Positions 24,785 through 34,269 of a stretch of DNA of 64,000 nt are shown piece after piece. Source of the DNA: Caulobacteraceae bacterium (GTDB taxonomy: Bacteria > Pseudomonadota > Alphaproteobacteria > Caulobacterales > Caulobacteraceae); the NCBI GenBank assembly GCA_947475415.1, contig CANJLH010000008.1, forward strand, positions 1 to 64,000, in the 5' to 3' direction. The notes beneath the pieces were generated by a model, which had not been told where the DNA came from, did not search any database, and worked only from the letters and a program-made list of their open reading frames with translations. Every line of letters starts with the position of its first letter. Position 1 is the first letter of the stretch. Made by a program: the position numbers and the translations under genes.

Positions 24785-26284
24785 ATGGTCGCCATGTCCC
24801 TCGTCCCCGCCCTTGATCTGAGATCTCCGCATAACGACGTGGAGATTCCCCACGCTCCGGCCAATATCGAGGCCGAGCAGGCCCTGCTGGGCGCGATCCT
24901 ATATGACAACGCCGCCTTCGAGCGGCTCGGCGACAACCTGCAGGCTCGCCATTTCTACGAGCCCTTCCATCAGCGGCTCTACGCAGCCGTCGAAACTCAC
25001 ATTCGCAAGGGCCAGCTCGCCGAGCCGATCCTGCTGGCGGAACAATTCATTCGCGACACCGCCTTCGAGGCGCTAGGCGGCTTACGATATCTCGCCGACT
25101 TGGTGGATCGCGCCCCGCCCGCCGCCAATGCACCGGATTACGCCCGGGCGGTCTATGATCTGGCGCTGCGTCGGGAACTGATCCGCATCGGCGGCGACAT
25201 TTCCACCAGCGCCGCACGCAGTGATGCGGATGTCTCCGCCAAGGATCAGATCGAACAGGCCGAACAACAGCTCTATGGCCTCGCTGAGAGCGGCGGGGTC
25301 AGCCAGGGCTTCATACCCTTCGCCGATGCCCTGCGCGGGGCCGTCACCCTGGCAGCCGAGGCCCACAGCCGCGATGGGGGCCTGGCGGGTCTCTCCACCG
25401 GCCTGATTGATCTGGACCGTAAGCTGGGGGGACTGCACCCCTCGGACCTGATCATCCTGGCGGCGCGCCCTTCGATGGGTAAATCAGCGCTGGCGACCAA
25501 CATCGCCTTTCATGTGGCTCGCAACTACGCCTGGGAGCCGCAACCGGACGGCGGCCGCAAGACCGTAAACGGCGGAGTCGTGGCATTCTTTCAGTTGGAA
25601 ATGTCGCCTGAACAGATGGCGATGCGCCTGTTGGCGGAGGTTTCCGGCGTCTCCAGCGACCGGCTGCGCAAGGGTGAGATAGACGCGGTCGAGTTCGGCC
25701 GCGTTCGCGACGCCGCCCTCGATATTCAGGATGCGCCGCTCTACATCGACTCCACCGGCGGCATCTCAATGGCGAAGCTGACCGCCCGTGCGCGGCGACT
25801 GAAGCGCACAGTGGGCCTGGACCTGCTTGTGGTCGACTATCTCCAGTTGGTGACGTTGGGCGAGTCCAGCCGCATCGAAAACCGCGTGCAGGAAGTCAGC
25901 CAGGTCACGATGGGTCTGAAGGCGTTGGCCAAGGAACTGTCGATCCCGGTGGTGGCGCTGGCCCAGCTCTCCCGCCAGGTAGAGAACCGCGAGGACAAGA
26001 AGCCCCAGCTCGCCGACCTGCGGGAATCCGGCTCCATCGAGCAGGATGCCGACGTGGTGATGTTCATCTACCGGGAGTCCTACTACCTCGGCCGCACAGA
26101 ACCGCGCGAGAATACCGCCGAACATTTCACCTGGCAGGAGGAAATGGAAAAGGTGAACGGCCAGGCCGACGTCATCATCGGCAAGGCTCGCCATGGCCCG
26201 ATCGGCACCGTCAAGCTCGCCTTCAACGAAGACCTCACCAAGTTTGGCAACCTGGCCCGCGACGGCCGTTACGAGCCGAACTGA
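24785..26284 (+). CDS. dnaB: Replicative DNA helicase DnaB
   Basis: 499 residues from ATG 24785 (a second ATG at 24794 is possible; neither has a strong ribosome site). N-terminal domain with NIEAEQALLGAILYDN, then a RecA-like domain with Walker A ARPSMGKSA (227-235), FFQLEMSPEQM, Walker B LLVVDYLQL and LAQLSRQVENRE with DLRESGSIEQDADVV. Hexameric helicase driving the replication fork. No intein is present. Convergent with a Yip1-family gene, gap 6 nt. Confidence 0.97.
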   Translation: MVAMSLVPALDLRSPHNDVEIPHAPANIEAEQALLGAILYDNAAFERLGDNLQARHFYEPFHQRLYAAVETHIRKGQLAEPILLAEQFIRDTAFEALGGLRYLADLVDRAPPAANAPDYARAVYDLALRRELIRIGGDISTSAARSDADVSAKDQIEQAEQQLYGLAESGGVSQGFIPFADALRGAVTLAAEAHSRDGGLAGLSTGLIDLDRKLGGLHPSDLIILAARPSMGKSALATNIAFHVARNYAWEPQPDGGRKTVNGGVVAFFQLEMSPEQMAMRLLAEVSGVSSDRLRKGEIDAVEFGRVRDAALDIQDAPLYIDSTGGISMAKLTARARRLKRTVGLDLLVVDYLQLVTLGESSRIENRVQEVSQVTMGLKALAKELSIPVVALAQLSRQVENREDKKPQLADLRESGSIEQDADVVMFIYRESYYLGRTEPRENTAEHFTWQEEMEKVNGQADVIIGKARHGPIGTVKLAFNEDLTKFGNLARDGRYEPN

Positions 26285-26290
26285 CCGGCG

Positions 26291-27499
26291 TCAGCCCGCC
26301 TTGGCCAACTGCTCAACGCGTTCAGGGTTCACCGCCGCCACCGCCGCTTTCAGATCGTCCACGCTGACGTTGTCGCCCACGGCGTGGATCATGAATCGGT
26401 CGCCGGCCAGCACGCTGTACTCGCCGTGTTTGGAATTGCTGTCGAAGGACTCCTCGGTCATGCGCCCGTCGACCCGGCCGATCTTTTCATACTTGCCGCC
26501 TTCCTCCTTGGAGGAGCGGATGTTGAAGGCGCCCGCCAGCGCCCCCAACGCCCCGGCCGCACCCAGGTCGGTAATGGTCAGGTCGAGCCGCGCCTCGCCG
26601 CGGCTGTACTTCGCCTCGACGTTGGAGCTGTCCACACCCCCGACGCCGCCGCTGCCGGACGACACCTCTCCGCGCGTAAAGCCCGCCACGCTGGCGGGCA
26701 AATAGGCCTTCAGCACCTCCGGGTCGGTTGGCGTGACCGCCGAACCGTCAGCCGCCTTGCCGCTCTCCATCTGCTTGGCCGCCGCCTCCAGCTGCTTGGA
26801 GGCGGCTTGCAACTTTCCCAGGTCTACCGACCCTCCGGGCGTATTGATCTTTCCGGAGACCTCACTGCCCGCCATCCGTCCCAACGCGCCAAGGCCCATT
26901 GTCGCCCCGGCGATCGATGCGCTTATTCCGCCCACCACAAGGAAGATCACGAACGATACGATTACCGACACCGCAATATACGGGACCGCCCTGTCCTCAA
27001 CAGTCTTCATGAGCTTCGGAAGTCCCAGGTACATCAGGTAAAGGCCGTACAGCGCCGCCAGTAAAATCAGGGGGGCCGCCGCTGGAACCAGGCCAAACAG
27101 CCCGGCGACCCAGGTCGCAGTATTGGAATAGGCAACTACCTTGAATGCCTGGACCTTGTTGCTGGTCCCGCCGAAATTCGGCGCCAGGAAGTTGATGATC
27201 AAGGCTGTCACATAGACCATAACCAAGCCTAGTACGAAGCCGACGATTCCCGTGACGATCGCCGTCACAATCGGGGTCTTCATGGTGACGCCCAACACCG
27301 TGGTGCCGAGCAGCGATGAACCAATCGCGGTGCACACCGCCGGAATCGCCGCCAGCGGAACGACATAACTCTTGTATAGGTCCGCGATCGTGGCCGGTTC
27401 GGCGTCAATCTGGTCCCACGTGGGCTTTGGCCGCAACAGGATGTCCTGGACTCGTTGAATCAGACTCGCCCCCGGGGATCCCGGTTCCACTACGCTCAT
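26291..27499 (-). CDS. Yip1-family membrane protein with large soluble C-terminal domain
   Basis: 402 residues from the ATG at 27499 with GGGAGGCGAGAC upstream. Residues 10-35 carry the Yip1 motif (VQDILLRPKPTWDQIDAEPATI), followed by about five membrane segments to residue ~225 including GLYLMYLGLPKLM. The C-terminal ~175 residues are soluble with a coiled region (LGKLQAASKQLEAAAKQMESGK) and a beta-rich end (EYSVLAGDRFMIHAVGDNVSVDDL). Yip1-like proteins are integral membrane proteins of unclear bacterial function. The C-terminal domain has no identity I recognise. Confidence 0.72.
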   Translation of the reverse strand: MSVVEPGSPGASLIQRVQDILLRPKPTWDQIDAEPATIADLYKSYVVPLAAIPAVCTAIGSSLLGTTVLGVTMKTPIVTAIVTGIVGFVLGLVMVYVTALIINFLAPNFGGTSNKVQAFKVVAYSNTATWVAGLFGLVPAAAPLILLAALYGLYLMYLGLPKLMKTVEDRAVPYIAVSVIVSFVIFLVVGGISASIAGATMGLGALGRMAGSEVSGKINTPGGSVDLGKLQAASKQLEAAAKQMESGKAADGSAVTPTDPEVLKAYLPASVAGFTRGEVSSGSGGVGGVDSSNVEAKYSRGEARLDLTITDLGAAGALGALAGAFNIRSSKEEGGKYEKIGRVDGRMTEESFDSNSKHGEYSVLAGDRFMIHAVGDNVSVDDLKAAVAAVNPERVEQLAKAG

Positions 27500-27641
27500 G
27501 TCTCGCCTCCCAATTTGCGAATTCGGCGTTGCTCTCGGCGCAAGCCTAGCCCAAGGCGCAGGAACGGCAATGCGTTTGCGCAAGCGAGACTTCCCCACCC
27601 GTAGCGCTAGATTGGGCGCCGGTTCGAATCAGGAGCTTTGA

Positions 27642-29009
27642 TTGGCCCGCGACGGCGCCGTCTATGTCTGCCAGTCCTGCGGCGCGGCCCACGCCAAGTG
27701 GTCTGGCCAGTGCGGCGCCTGCGGGGCGTGGAACACCCTTGTTGAAGAGGTTTCCGCCCGCCCCCCCGGCGCGCTCGCCCCCAGCCGCGCGTCCAAGGCC
27801 CGCGGCCTCGCCTTCGAGACCCTGGAACAGCAAACCCCAGCCCCGCCAAGGATTTCCACCGGCGTTGCGGAATTCGACCGGGTCTGCGGCGGCGGCGTAG
27901 TGCCCGGCTCGGCGATCTTGCTGGGCGGCGATCCAGGGGTCGGCAAATCCACGCTTCTCCTACAGGTGGCGGCGAGTGCGGCCCTGCGCGGCGCCGCATG
28001 CGCCTATATTTCGGGCGAGGAGGCGGTGGAGCAGATCCGCGCCCGCGCCCACCGAATGGGCCTGGCCGAGGCTCCTGTGCGGCTGGCGGCCGAGACCGCC
28101 CTTCGCGAAATCCTCGACGGCCTGAAGCGTGAAAAGTTCGACCTAGTGGTGATTGATTCGATCCAGACCATGTGGAGCGACGCCCACGAGGCCGCCCCCG
28201 GCTCGGTGACCCAGGTGCGCGCCGCCGCCGGCGAACTGGTCCGCCTGGCCAAGAAGCGTGGGGTGGCGGTGATCCTGGTGGGTCACGTCACCAAGGAGGG
28301 AACCATTGCCGGTCCGCGGGTGATCGAACATATGGTCGATGCCGTGCTCTCCTTCGAGGGCGAGCGGGGTTATCCGTTCCGGGTCCTGCGCGGCGCCAAA
28401 AACCGCTTCGGCGCCACCGACGAGATCGGCGTCTTCGAGATGAGCGAGGCGGGCCTGATCGAGGTTTCGAATCCCTCAGCTTTGTTCCTCAATACCGCCG
28501 GAGAGCGCGCAGCGGGCGCCGCCGTATTCGCCGGCATCGAAGGTTCCCGCCCGGTCCTGGTGGAGGTTCAAGCCCTGGTGGCGCCGTCGGCTTACGGCAC
28601 GCCCCGCCGGGCGGTGGTGGGCTGGGATTCCGGGCGTCTTGCCATGGTCCTGGCGGTGCTGGAGGCCCGCTGCGGCTTGAGCCTCGGCAACCGTGACGTC
28701 TATCTCAATGTCGCTGGGGGCCTGCGGATCAGCGAACCCGCCGCTGACCTCGCCGCGGCGGCGGCTTTGGCATCCTCGGCTTTGGACCAGGCTCTGCCCC
28801 AGGACTGTGTGGTGTTCGGCGAGGTCAGCCTATCCGGGGATGTGCGCGCCGTAAGCCGCATGGACGGCCGTATAAAGGAGGCGGCGAAGCTGGGCTTTCG
28901 TCAGGTGCTCGGGCCCGCGGATCTTGACGGCGCGGGCCTGATGCGAGTCGCCGGGGTAGCGCGCCTGTCCGAGGCCATCTCTCGCATCGGCGAAGCTGCT
29001 TGGGACTAG
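27642..29009 (+). CDS. radA: DNA repair protein RadA
   Basis: 455 residues starting at TTG 27642, favoured because AGGAG lies 6 nt upstream. N-terminal zinc finger Cys10, 13, 24 and 27. Walker A GGDPGVGKST (95-104). RadA KNRFG motif in AKNRFGATDEIG. C-terminal Lon-type domain with YLNVAGGLRISEPAADLAAAAAL. Processes recombination intermediates and branch migration. Followed 4 nt later by cvpA. Confidence 0.96.
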   Translation: MARDGAVYVCQSCGAAHAKWSGQCGACGAWNTLVEEVSARPPGALAPSRASKARGLAFETLEQQTPAPPRISTGVAEFDRVCGGGVVPGSAILLGGDPGVGKSTLLLQVAASAALRGAACAYISGEEAVEQIRARAHRMGLAEAPVRLAAETALREILDGLKREKFDLVVIDSIQTMWSDAHEAAPGSVTQVRAAAGELVRLAKKRGVAVILVGHVTKEGTIAGPRVIEHMVDAVLSFEGERGYPFRVLRGAKNRFGATDEIGVFEMSEAGLIEVSNPSALFLNTAGERAAGAAVFAGIEGSRPVLVEVQALVAPSAYGTPRRAVVGWDSGRLAMVLAVLEARCGLSLGNRDVYLNVAGGLRISEPAADLAAAAALASSALDQALPQDCVVFGEVSLSGDVRAVSRMDGRIKEAAKLGFRQVLGPADLDGAGLMRVAGVARLSEAISRIGEAAWD

Positions 29010-29013
29010 CCGC

Positions 29014-29622
29014 GTGAACCAGTTCGACATCGTTGTGCTGATCATCTTCGGGGGGTCGGCCCTGGCCGGCCTGTTCCGTGGCGCGGCGCGGGAGACGGTC
29101 ACGGTCGCGGCCTTCCTGATGGCCTCGGCGGCGGCCATGTTCGGCCTGCGCTACGCCGGCCCCATGGGTCGCGCGATCATCGACCCGGACTGGGCCGGCA
29201 ACGTCGCAGCGGTGATCGCCGTGTTCCTGGTGGTCTACATCCTCCTGCGGCTGATCGGCGCCGCCCTGGCCCGGCGCATTCGCGACGACGAGGTCATGGG
29301 ACCACTGGACCGGATCGTAGGTCTGGGATTCGGCATGGTGCGCGGGTTTGTGTTCCTGGGCGCGCTCAACCTGTTCTTCAATGCCGCCACCCCGCCAGAG
29401 CACGCGCCAACCTGGATCACCCAGGCCAGAACATATCCCATCACGGCCGCAGCGGGTCGCATCCTTGTGGCTTTCGCCCCCAAGGGGCTGGACTTCGCCG
29501 GAAGATTGAAGCCCAGCCTTGAGAAGGCGGTTCGCGACGGCGCAGGTGACAGCGGCGCGGTAGGGGCGTACGACGCCCCCGACCGGGATGCAGCCGCCGG
29601 TCAGGTGGAGAGTGCGCGATGA
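29014..29622 (+). CDS. cvpA: CvpA-family membrane protein
   Basis: 202 residues with GTG start. Four hydrophobic segments in the first ~140 residues (MNQFDIVVLIIFGGSALAGLFRG opening), then a soluble Asp/Ala-rich tail. CvpA was named for colicin V production and typically sits before purF, as here (ATGA overlap). Confidence 0.9.
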   Translation: MNQFDIVVLIIFGGSALAGLFRGAARETVTVAAFLMASAAAMFGLRYAGPMGRAIIDPDWAGNVAAVIAVFLVVYILLRLIGAALARRIRDDEVMGPLDRIVGLGFGMVRGFVFLGALNLFFNAATPPEHAPTWITQARTYPITAAAGRILVAFAPKGLDFAGRLKPSLEKAVRDGAGDSGAVGAYDAPDRDAAAGQVESAR

Positions 29623-31106
29623 GCGACGAGGATCTGGGGGCGATCTTCCCCCGCGATCCCGATGACGACACGCCGCGGCTTGAATGCGGCGTATTCGGCG
29701 TCTTTGAACAGGCTGGCGCGGCGGCCATTACGGCGCTGGGTCTGCATGCCCTGCAGCATCGCGGCCAGGAAGCCTGTGGCATCGCCACCTTCGACGGCCA
29801 GAGATTCCATACCGAAAGACATATGGGCTACGTCGGAGACGCCTTCGCCGGCCACGACCTTGTAGATCGCCTGCCCGGCCATACCGCCATCGGGCACACA
29901 CGATACTCTACGGCCGGCGGCAGCTTCCTGCGCAATATCCAGCCGATGTTCGCTGACCTTGAGGCCGGCGGCGTCGCCCTGGCGCACAATGGCAACCTCA
30001 CCAACTTCCTCACCCTGCGCGAGCAGTTGGTCGCGGAAGGGGCCATATTCCAGTCCACTTCCGATTCGGAAGTGATCTTGCACTTGCTCGCCCGTTCCCG
30101 GCGAGGGCGCGTGGTGGAGCGGTTCATCGACGCCCTGTCGCAGATCGAGGGCGGCTACGCCCTGGTCGCCATGACCAACAAGAAGCTCATCGGCGTGCGC
30201 GACCCTCTTGGCATCCGCCCTCTGGTGCTAGGCGAGTTGGACGGCAAGGCCGTTCTTGCGTCTGAGACCTGCGCCTTGGACATGATCGGCGCACAATTCA
30301 TCCGCGATATCGAGCACGGCGAGATGGTGGTGATCGATCAGGACGGGATTGAGAGCCTCCGCCCCTTCCCCGCCGCACGCGCTCGACCCTGCATATTCGA
30401 ATATGTCTACTTCGCCCGCCCTGACTCGGTGGTCAACGGCCGTTCAGTCTATGAAGTGCGCAAGCGAATGGGCCGCCGACTCGCCCAGGAAACAGCCGTA
30501 GATGTCGATGTCGTCGTGCCGGTGCCGGACTCCGGCGTGCCGGCGGCCCTCGGCTTCGCACAAGAAACCAATCGACCCTTCGAGATGGGAATCATCCGCA
30601 ACCACTATGTCGGTCGCACCTTCATCCAGCCGACCCAGGGCGCGCGTGAAACCGGCGTGCGGATGAAGCTTTCCCCGAATCGCTCGGTGCTGGCGGGCAA
30701 GCGGGTGATGCTGATCGACGACTCGGTCGTTCGCGGCACGAATTCGGTGCGTGTCGTTCGGATGGTGCGTGAGGCCGGTGCTGCTGAAGTGCACCTGCGT
30801 TCCGCCTCGCCGCCGATACAGTGGCCGGACTACTATGGCATCGACATGCCGGACCGGGACAAGCTGCTTGCCGCCAACATGACCATTCCGGAGATGGCCA
30901 AGTTCCTGGGCGTGGATTCCATGGGTTTTCTTTCCGTGGATGGCCTTTACTGGGCGATGGATGCGGGGCCGCGTGACCCGGTCAACCCCCAGTTCACCGA
31001 CCACTATTTCACCGGCGACTACCCCACGCGCCTGCTGGACCGCGAGATCGCCGAAGGCCGCAATGAGGCGGTGGAGCGTCAGCTTTCCTTCCTGGTCGAC
31101 GCTTAG
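29619..31106 (+). CDS. purF: Amidophosphoribosyltransferase
   Basis: 495 residues, coupled to cvpA. The nucleophile is Cys23 in LECGVFGVFE, so a 22-residue propeptide must be removed. The glutaminase domain has HRGQEACGIA and GHTRYSTAGG. The PRPP site is MLIDDSVVRGTNS. First committed step of purine synthesis. Positions that hold 4Fe-4S cysteines in the Bacillus enzyme are not Cys here (PPIQWPDYYGID, FTDHYFTGDYP), so it looks iron-sulfur free. Confidence 0.95.
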   Translation: MSDEDLGAIFPRDPDDDTPRLECGVFGVFEQAGAAAITALGLHALQHRGQEACGIATFDGQRFHTERHMGYVGDAFAGHDLVDRLPGHTAIGHTRYSTAGGSFLRNIQPMFADLEAGGVALAHNGNLTNFLTLREQLVAEGAIFQSTSDSEVILHLLARSRRGRVVERFIDALSQIEGGYALVAMTNKKLIGVRDPLGIRPLVLGELDGKAVLASETCALDMIGAQFIRDIEHGEMVVIDQDGIESLRPFPAARARPCIFEYVYFARPDSVVNGRSVYEVRKRMGRRLAQETAVDVDVVVPVPDSGVPAALGFAQETNRPFEMGIIRNHYVGRTFIQPTQGARETGVRMKLSPNRSVLAGKRVMLIDDSVVRGTNSVRVVRMVREAGAAEVHLRSASPPIQWPDYYGIDMPDRDKLLAANMTIPEMAKFLGVDSMGFLSVDGLYWAMDAGPRDPVNPQFTDHYFTGDYPTRLLDREIAEGRNEAVERQLSFLVDA

Positions 31107-31118
31107 GCCACGCCCGGC

Positions 31119-32081
31119 GTGAGCGGCCTCCTCGCCCGACTGAAGCTCGACCCTTACATCGTTGCGCTGCTGCTGATGGTGGCGCTGGCGAGCTTCGCGC
31201 CCGCCCGCGACGGTATAGCCGATGGCCTCGGCGTCGCGGCCAAGGCTGGCGTTGCCCTGGTCTTCTTTCTGCACGGCGCACGGCTATCCCCCGATGCGGT
31301 GCGCGCGGGCATGACCCACTGGCGGCTGCATTTGCTGGTGCTGGCCTGCACCTTTGGCCTGTTCCCGCTGCTCGGCCTGATCGTTACCGCCTTACCGGTG
31401 ACGCCGGTGGCGCTCGCGCCCGGGATCGTGCTGCTTTGTTGCCTGCCCTCCACGGTGCAGTCCTCGGTGGGTTTCACCGCCATCGCCCGTGGAAACGTCG
31501 CCGCAGCGGTTGCCGCCGCCGCCGCCTCCAACCTGATCGGTATCGTGTTGACCCCCGTGCTGGCCGGACTGCTCTTGCACTCGGCCGGCGGCGCCTTTTC
31601 AATTGCGGCGCTTTGGATGATCGTCCTGCAACTCCTCGCGCCGTTCATCGTGGGCCAGTTCTCTCGCCGCTGGATCAGCCCCTGGCTGCAAACTCAGGCC
31701 CGAATCCTCGGCTGGGTGGACAAGAGCGCCATCCTGCTGGTCGTCTATGTGGCTTTCTCCGAAGCCGTCGCCGGCGGCCTGTGGCGCAAAGTCGGCGTCC
31801 CCGACCTGGTCACCCTGCTTGCCATCTGCACAACCTTGCTTGCCGTGGTGCTTGCGGCCACCACATGGCTCGCTCGCAGCCTTGGCTTCGCCAAGGCTGA
31901 CGAGATCGCCGTTGTGTTTTGCGGCTCCAAGAAGAGTCTGGCCAGCGGCGTGCCCATGGCCAGCGTCCTCTTTCCCGCCGCGGTGGTCGGACCCATGGTG
32001 CTGCCGTTGATGATCTTCCACCAGATTCAGTTGATGGCCTGCGCCGTGATCGCCCAGCGGTACGCCACGCGCCAGGACTAG
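31119..32081 (+). CDS. Bile acid:sodium symporter (BASS/SBF-like) family transporter
   Basis: 320 residues with a GTG start 12 nt after purF. About ten hydrophobic segments. The motifs LVFFLHGARLSPDAVR, LPSTVQSSVGFTAIARGN and VVFCGSKKSLASGVPMA match the YfeH-like SBF branch. The substrate is unknown; in bacteria these move organic anions with sodium. Probably read through from purF. Confidence 0.85.
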   Translation: MSGLLARLKLDPYIVALLLMVALASFAPARDGIADGLGVAAKAGVALVFFLHGARLSPDAVRAGMTHWRLHLLVLACTFGLFPLLGLIVTALPVTPVALAPGIVLLCCLPSTVQSSVGFTAIARGNVAAAVAAAAASNLIGIVLTPVLAGLLLHSAGGAFSIAALWMIVLQLLAPFIVGQFSRRWISPWLQTQARILGWVDKSAILLVVYVAFSEAVAGGLWRKVGVPDLVTLLAICTTLLAVVLAATTWLARSLGFAKADEIAVVFCGSKKSLASGVPMASVLFPAAVVGPMVLPLMIFHQIQLMACAVIAQRYATRQD

Positions 32082-32113
32082 CAACGCGGACGGATTGCGA
32101 TACACAGCCGCCC

Positions 32114-32845
32114 ATGTCGACTTCCCTACCCCTCACCGGACGCATCGCCCTCGTCACCGGCGCCAGCCGCGGCATCGGCCAGGCCGCGGCCCTCGCACTC
32201 GCGGACGCCGGCGCACATGTGGTCGCCGTCGCCCGCACCCAAGGTGCGCTTGAAGCTCTTGACGATGAGATCACCGCCCGAGGCGGCGAGCGGCCGACTC
32301 TGGTTCCAATGGACATCGCCGAAGGCGACGGCCTCGACCAGTTGGGACTGGCGCTGCATCAGCGATTCGGAAGACTCGACATCCTGGTCCACGCCGCAGC
32401 TGTCCTGGGCCCCGTCACTCCGGTGAGTCATGTGGAGCCCAAGGCGTGGGCCGAGACCCTGGCGGTGAACGCAACCGCGGCCTGGAGACTGATCCGCGCC
32501 ACCGAACGCCTGCTGCGCGCTTCGGAGGCGGGACGGGCGATATTTCTCACACCTGAGGTCGCCTCACATCCGAGAGCATTCTGGGGGCCGTACGCCGCAA
32601 GCAAGGCCGCCATGGAAGCAATCGTACGCGTCTGGGCCGATGAGCTCGAACAGACGTCTATTCGCGCCGTTCTCCTGGATCCTGGAGCCATGCGCACCCG
32701 GCTGCGAGCACAGGCAATGCCAGGCGAGGATCCCGCAGCCCTGCCTGAGCCCCGCCAAATCGGGCCGTTGATCGTGCAACTGGCGCTGACAGATCCAGGT
32801 TTGCCCAGATCCGTTGTCCGGTTCAGCGACTGGACTATCGCTTAA
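32114..32845 (+). CDS. SDR-family protein, YciK-like, atypical active site
   Basis: 243 residues from ATG 32114. Rossmann [14 protein letters not shown] near residue 13 and the YAASK tyrosine/lysine are present. [32 protein letters not shown] and the C-terminal layout follow E. coli YciK. The residue 13 positions before the catalytic Tyr, normally Ser, is Pro ([16 protein letters not shown]). Reductase activity is therefore doubtful. Its last 11 nt overlap the convergent der gene. Confidence 0.8.
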   Translation: MSTSLPLTGRIALVTGASRGIGQAAALALADAGAHVVAVARTQGALEALDDEITARGGERPTLVPMDIAEGDGLDQLGLALHQRFGRLDILVHAAAVLGPVTPVSHVEPKAWAETLAVNATAAWRLIRATERLLRASEAGRAIFLTPEVASHPRAFWGPYAASKAAMEAIVRVWADELEQTSIRAVLLDPGAMRTRLRAQAMPGEDPAALPEPRQIGPLIVQLALTDPGLPRSVVRFSDWTIA

Positions 32846-34247
32846 AGGTCCTCACCTTGACCTTTGGCGCACGCTTGGGCGTGTAACCTGAAGGCGCTGG
32901 GCCGCTCTTGGCTTCACCCGCCGCGTAAGGATTCTTGCCCGACTTCACGCTCAGCCGAATCGGAACGCCCGGGAGATCAAAGCTCTCTCGCAACGAGTTC
33001 ACCAGATAGCGCTTATAGGACTCGGGCAGTTGGTCTGACCGGCTGGCCACCAAAACGAAGGTGGGCGGCCGCGCCTTGGTCTGGGCCATGTACTTGGGCT
33101 TCACGCGATGCCCCGCCACAGCCGGCGGCGGGTGACGCGCGGTGGCCATCGACAGCCAGTCGTTTAGATCCTTGGTCTTGACCTTCGTGGACCAATGCTC
33201 GTGCACCTTGAACACCGCCGGCATCAGCCGGTCGAGGTGACGTCCAGTCTCAGCCGACAGCGCGATGATTGGCGCGCCCTTCAGTTGAGGCAATTGGGTT
33301 TGCGCCTCCGCGATAATCTCCCGTAGGCGCTGGCCCTGGTTTTCAACCAGATCCCACTTGGCCAGACAGAACACCAGCCCACGGCCCTCCCTCTCCACCA
33401 GGTCGCCGATCTGCAGGTCCTGCACTTCGAAGGGGTGGGTGGCGTCCATCACAAGGATCACCACTTCGGCGAAGGTGATGGCGCGGATTGTGTCTTGGGT
33501 AGAGAGTTTCTCCAGCTTCTGCTGCACCTTTGCCTTCCGGCGAAGGCCTGCTGTGTCCACTAGCCGGACCATGCGGCCTTCCCATTCCCAATCCACAGGG
33601 ATGGCGTCGCGGGTGATCCCCGCCTCCGGCCCGGTCAGCAGCCGATCCTCACCAATTAGCCGGTTCACCAAGGTGGACTTGCCTGCATTGGGGCGCCCGA
33701 CGATCGCAATGCGCACCGGCTTGTCGGCGTCCTCCTCCTCGTCGTCGTCCACGATCGGGGCGACCTCAACGAGCGCCTGGTAAAGGTCGGCCATCCCCTC
33801 GCCGTGTTCTGCAGAGATGGCGATAGGTTCGCCCAGGCCGAGGTCGTAGGCTTCAAGCGCACCCGCATCGCCGGCCCGGCCCTCGGTCTTATTGGCCACC
33901 AGCACCACCGGCTTGCCACGTTTGCGCAGCACTTCGGCGAATACCCGGTCCATGGCGACGATCCCGTCGCGGGCGTCGATGACGAATAGCGCCACGTCGG
34001 CCTCGCCGATCGCCAACTCGGTCTGGGCGCGCATTCGCGCCTCCAGGCTTTCATCCGTGACGTCGTCAAACCCCGCCGTATCGATCAGATCCAGATCAAG
34101 ATCGCCGATGCGCCCGGTGGCGTACTTGCGGTCCCGGGTGACTCCTGGAAGATCGTCAACGATTGCGAGCTTGCGCCCCGCCAGCCGGTTGAACAGCGTC
34201 GACTTGCCCACATTAGGGCGCCCGACAATCGCGAGCCTTAGCGGCAT
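32835..34247 (-). CDS. der: Ribosome-assembly GTPase Der (EngA)
   Basis: 470 residues with two GTPase domains: first P-loop GRPNVGKST (9-17), second GRPNAGKST near residue 185. Acidic linker [10 protein letters not shown] lies between them and the KH-like domain follows (about 370-455). Ends with a basic tail ([13 protein letters not shown]). Required for 50S maturation. It sits 22 nt behind the BamB-like gene. Confidence 0.96.
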   Translation of the reverse strand: MPLRLAIVGRPNVGKSTLFNRLAGRKLAIVDDLPGVTRDRKYATGRIGDLDLDLIDTAGFDDVTDESLEARMRAQTELAIGEADVALFVIDARDGIVAMDRVFAEVLRKRGKPVVLVANKTEGRAGDAGALEAYDLGLGEPIAISAEHGEGMADLYQALVEVAPIVDDDEEEDADKPVRIAIVGRPNAGKSTLVNRLIGEDRLLTGPEAGITRDAIPVDWEWEGRMVRLVDTAGLRRKAKVQQKLEKLSTQDTIRAITFAEVVILVMDATHPFEVQDLQIGDLVEREGRGLVFCLAKWDLVENQGQRLREIIAEAQTQLPQLKGAPIIALSAETGRHLDRLMPAVFKVHEHWSTKVKTKDLNDWLSMATARHPPPAVAGHRVKPKYMAQTKARPPTFVLVASRSDQLPESYKRYLVNSLRESFDLPGVPIRLSVKSGKNPYAAGEAKSGPAPSGYTPKRAPKVKVRTFKR

Positions 34248-34269
34248 TGCGGGCGTCCTTCCTGACCGA

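Noticed and set aside
24785..26284. Possible intein in dnaB
   Set aside because: The gene is 499 codons with a continuous helicase fold, so no intein is present.
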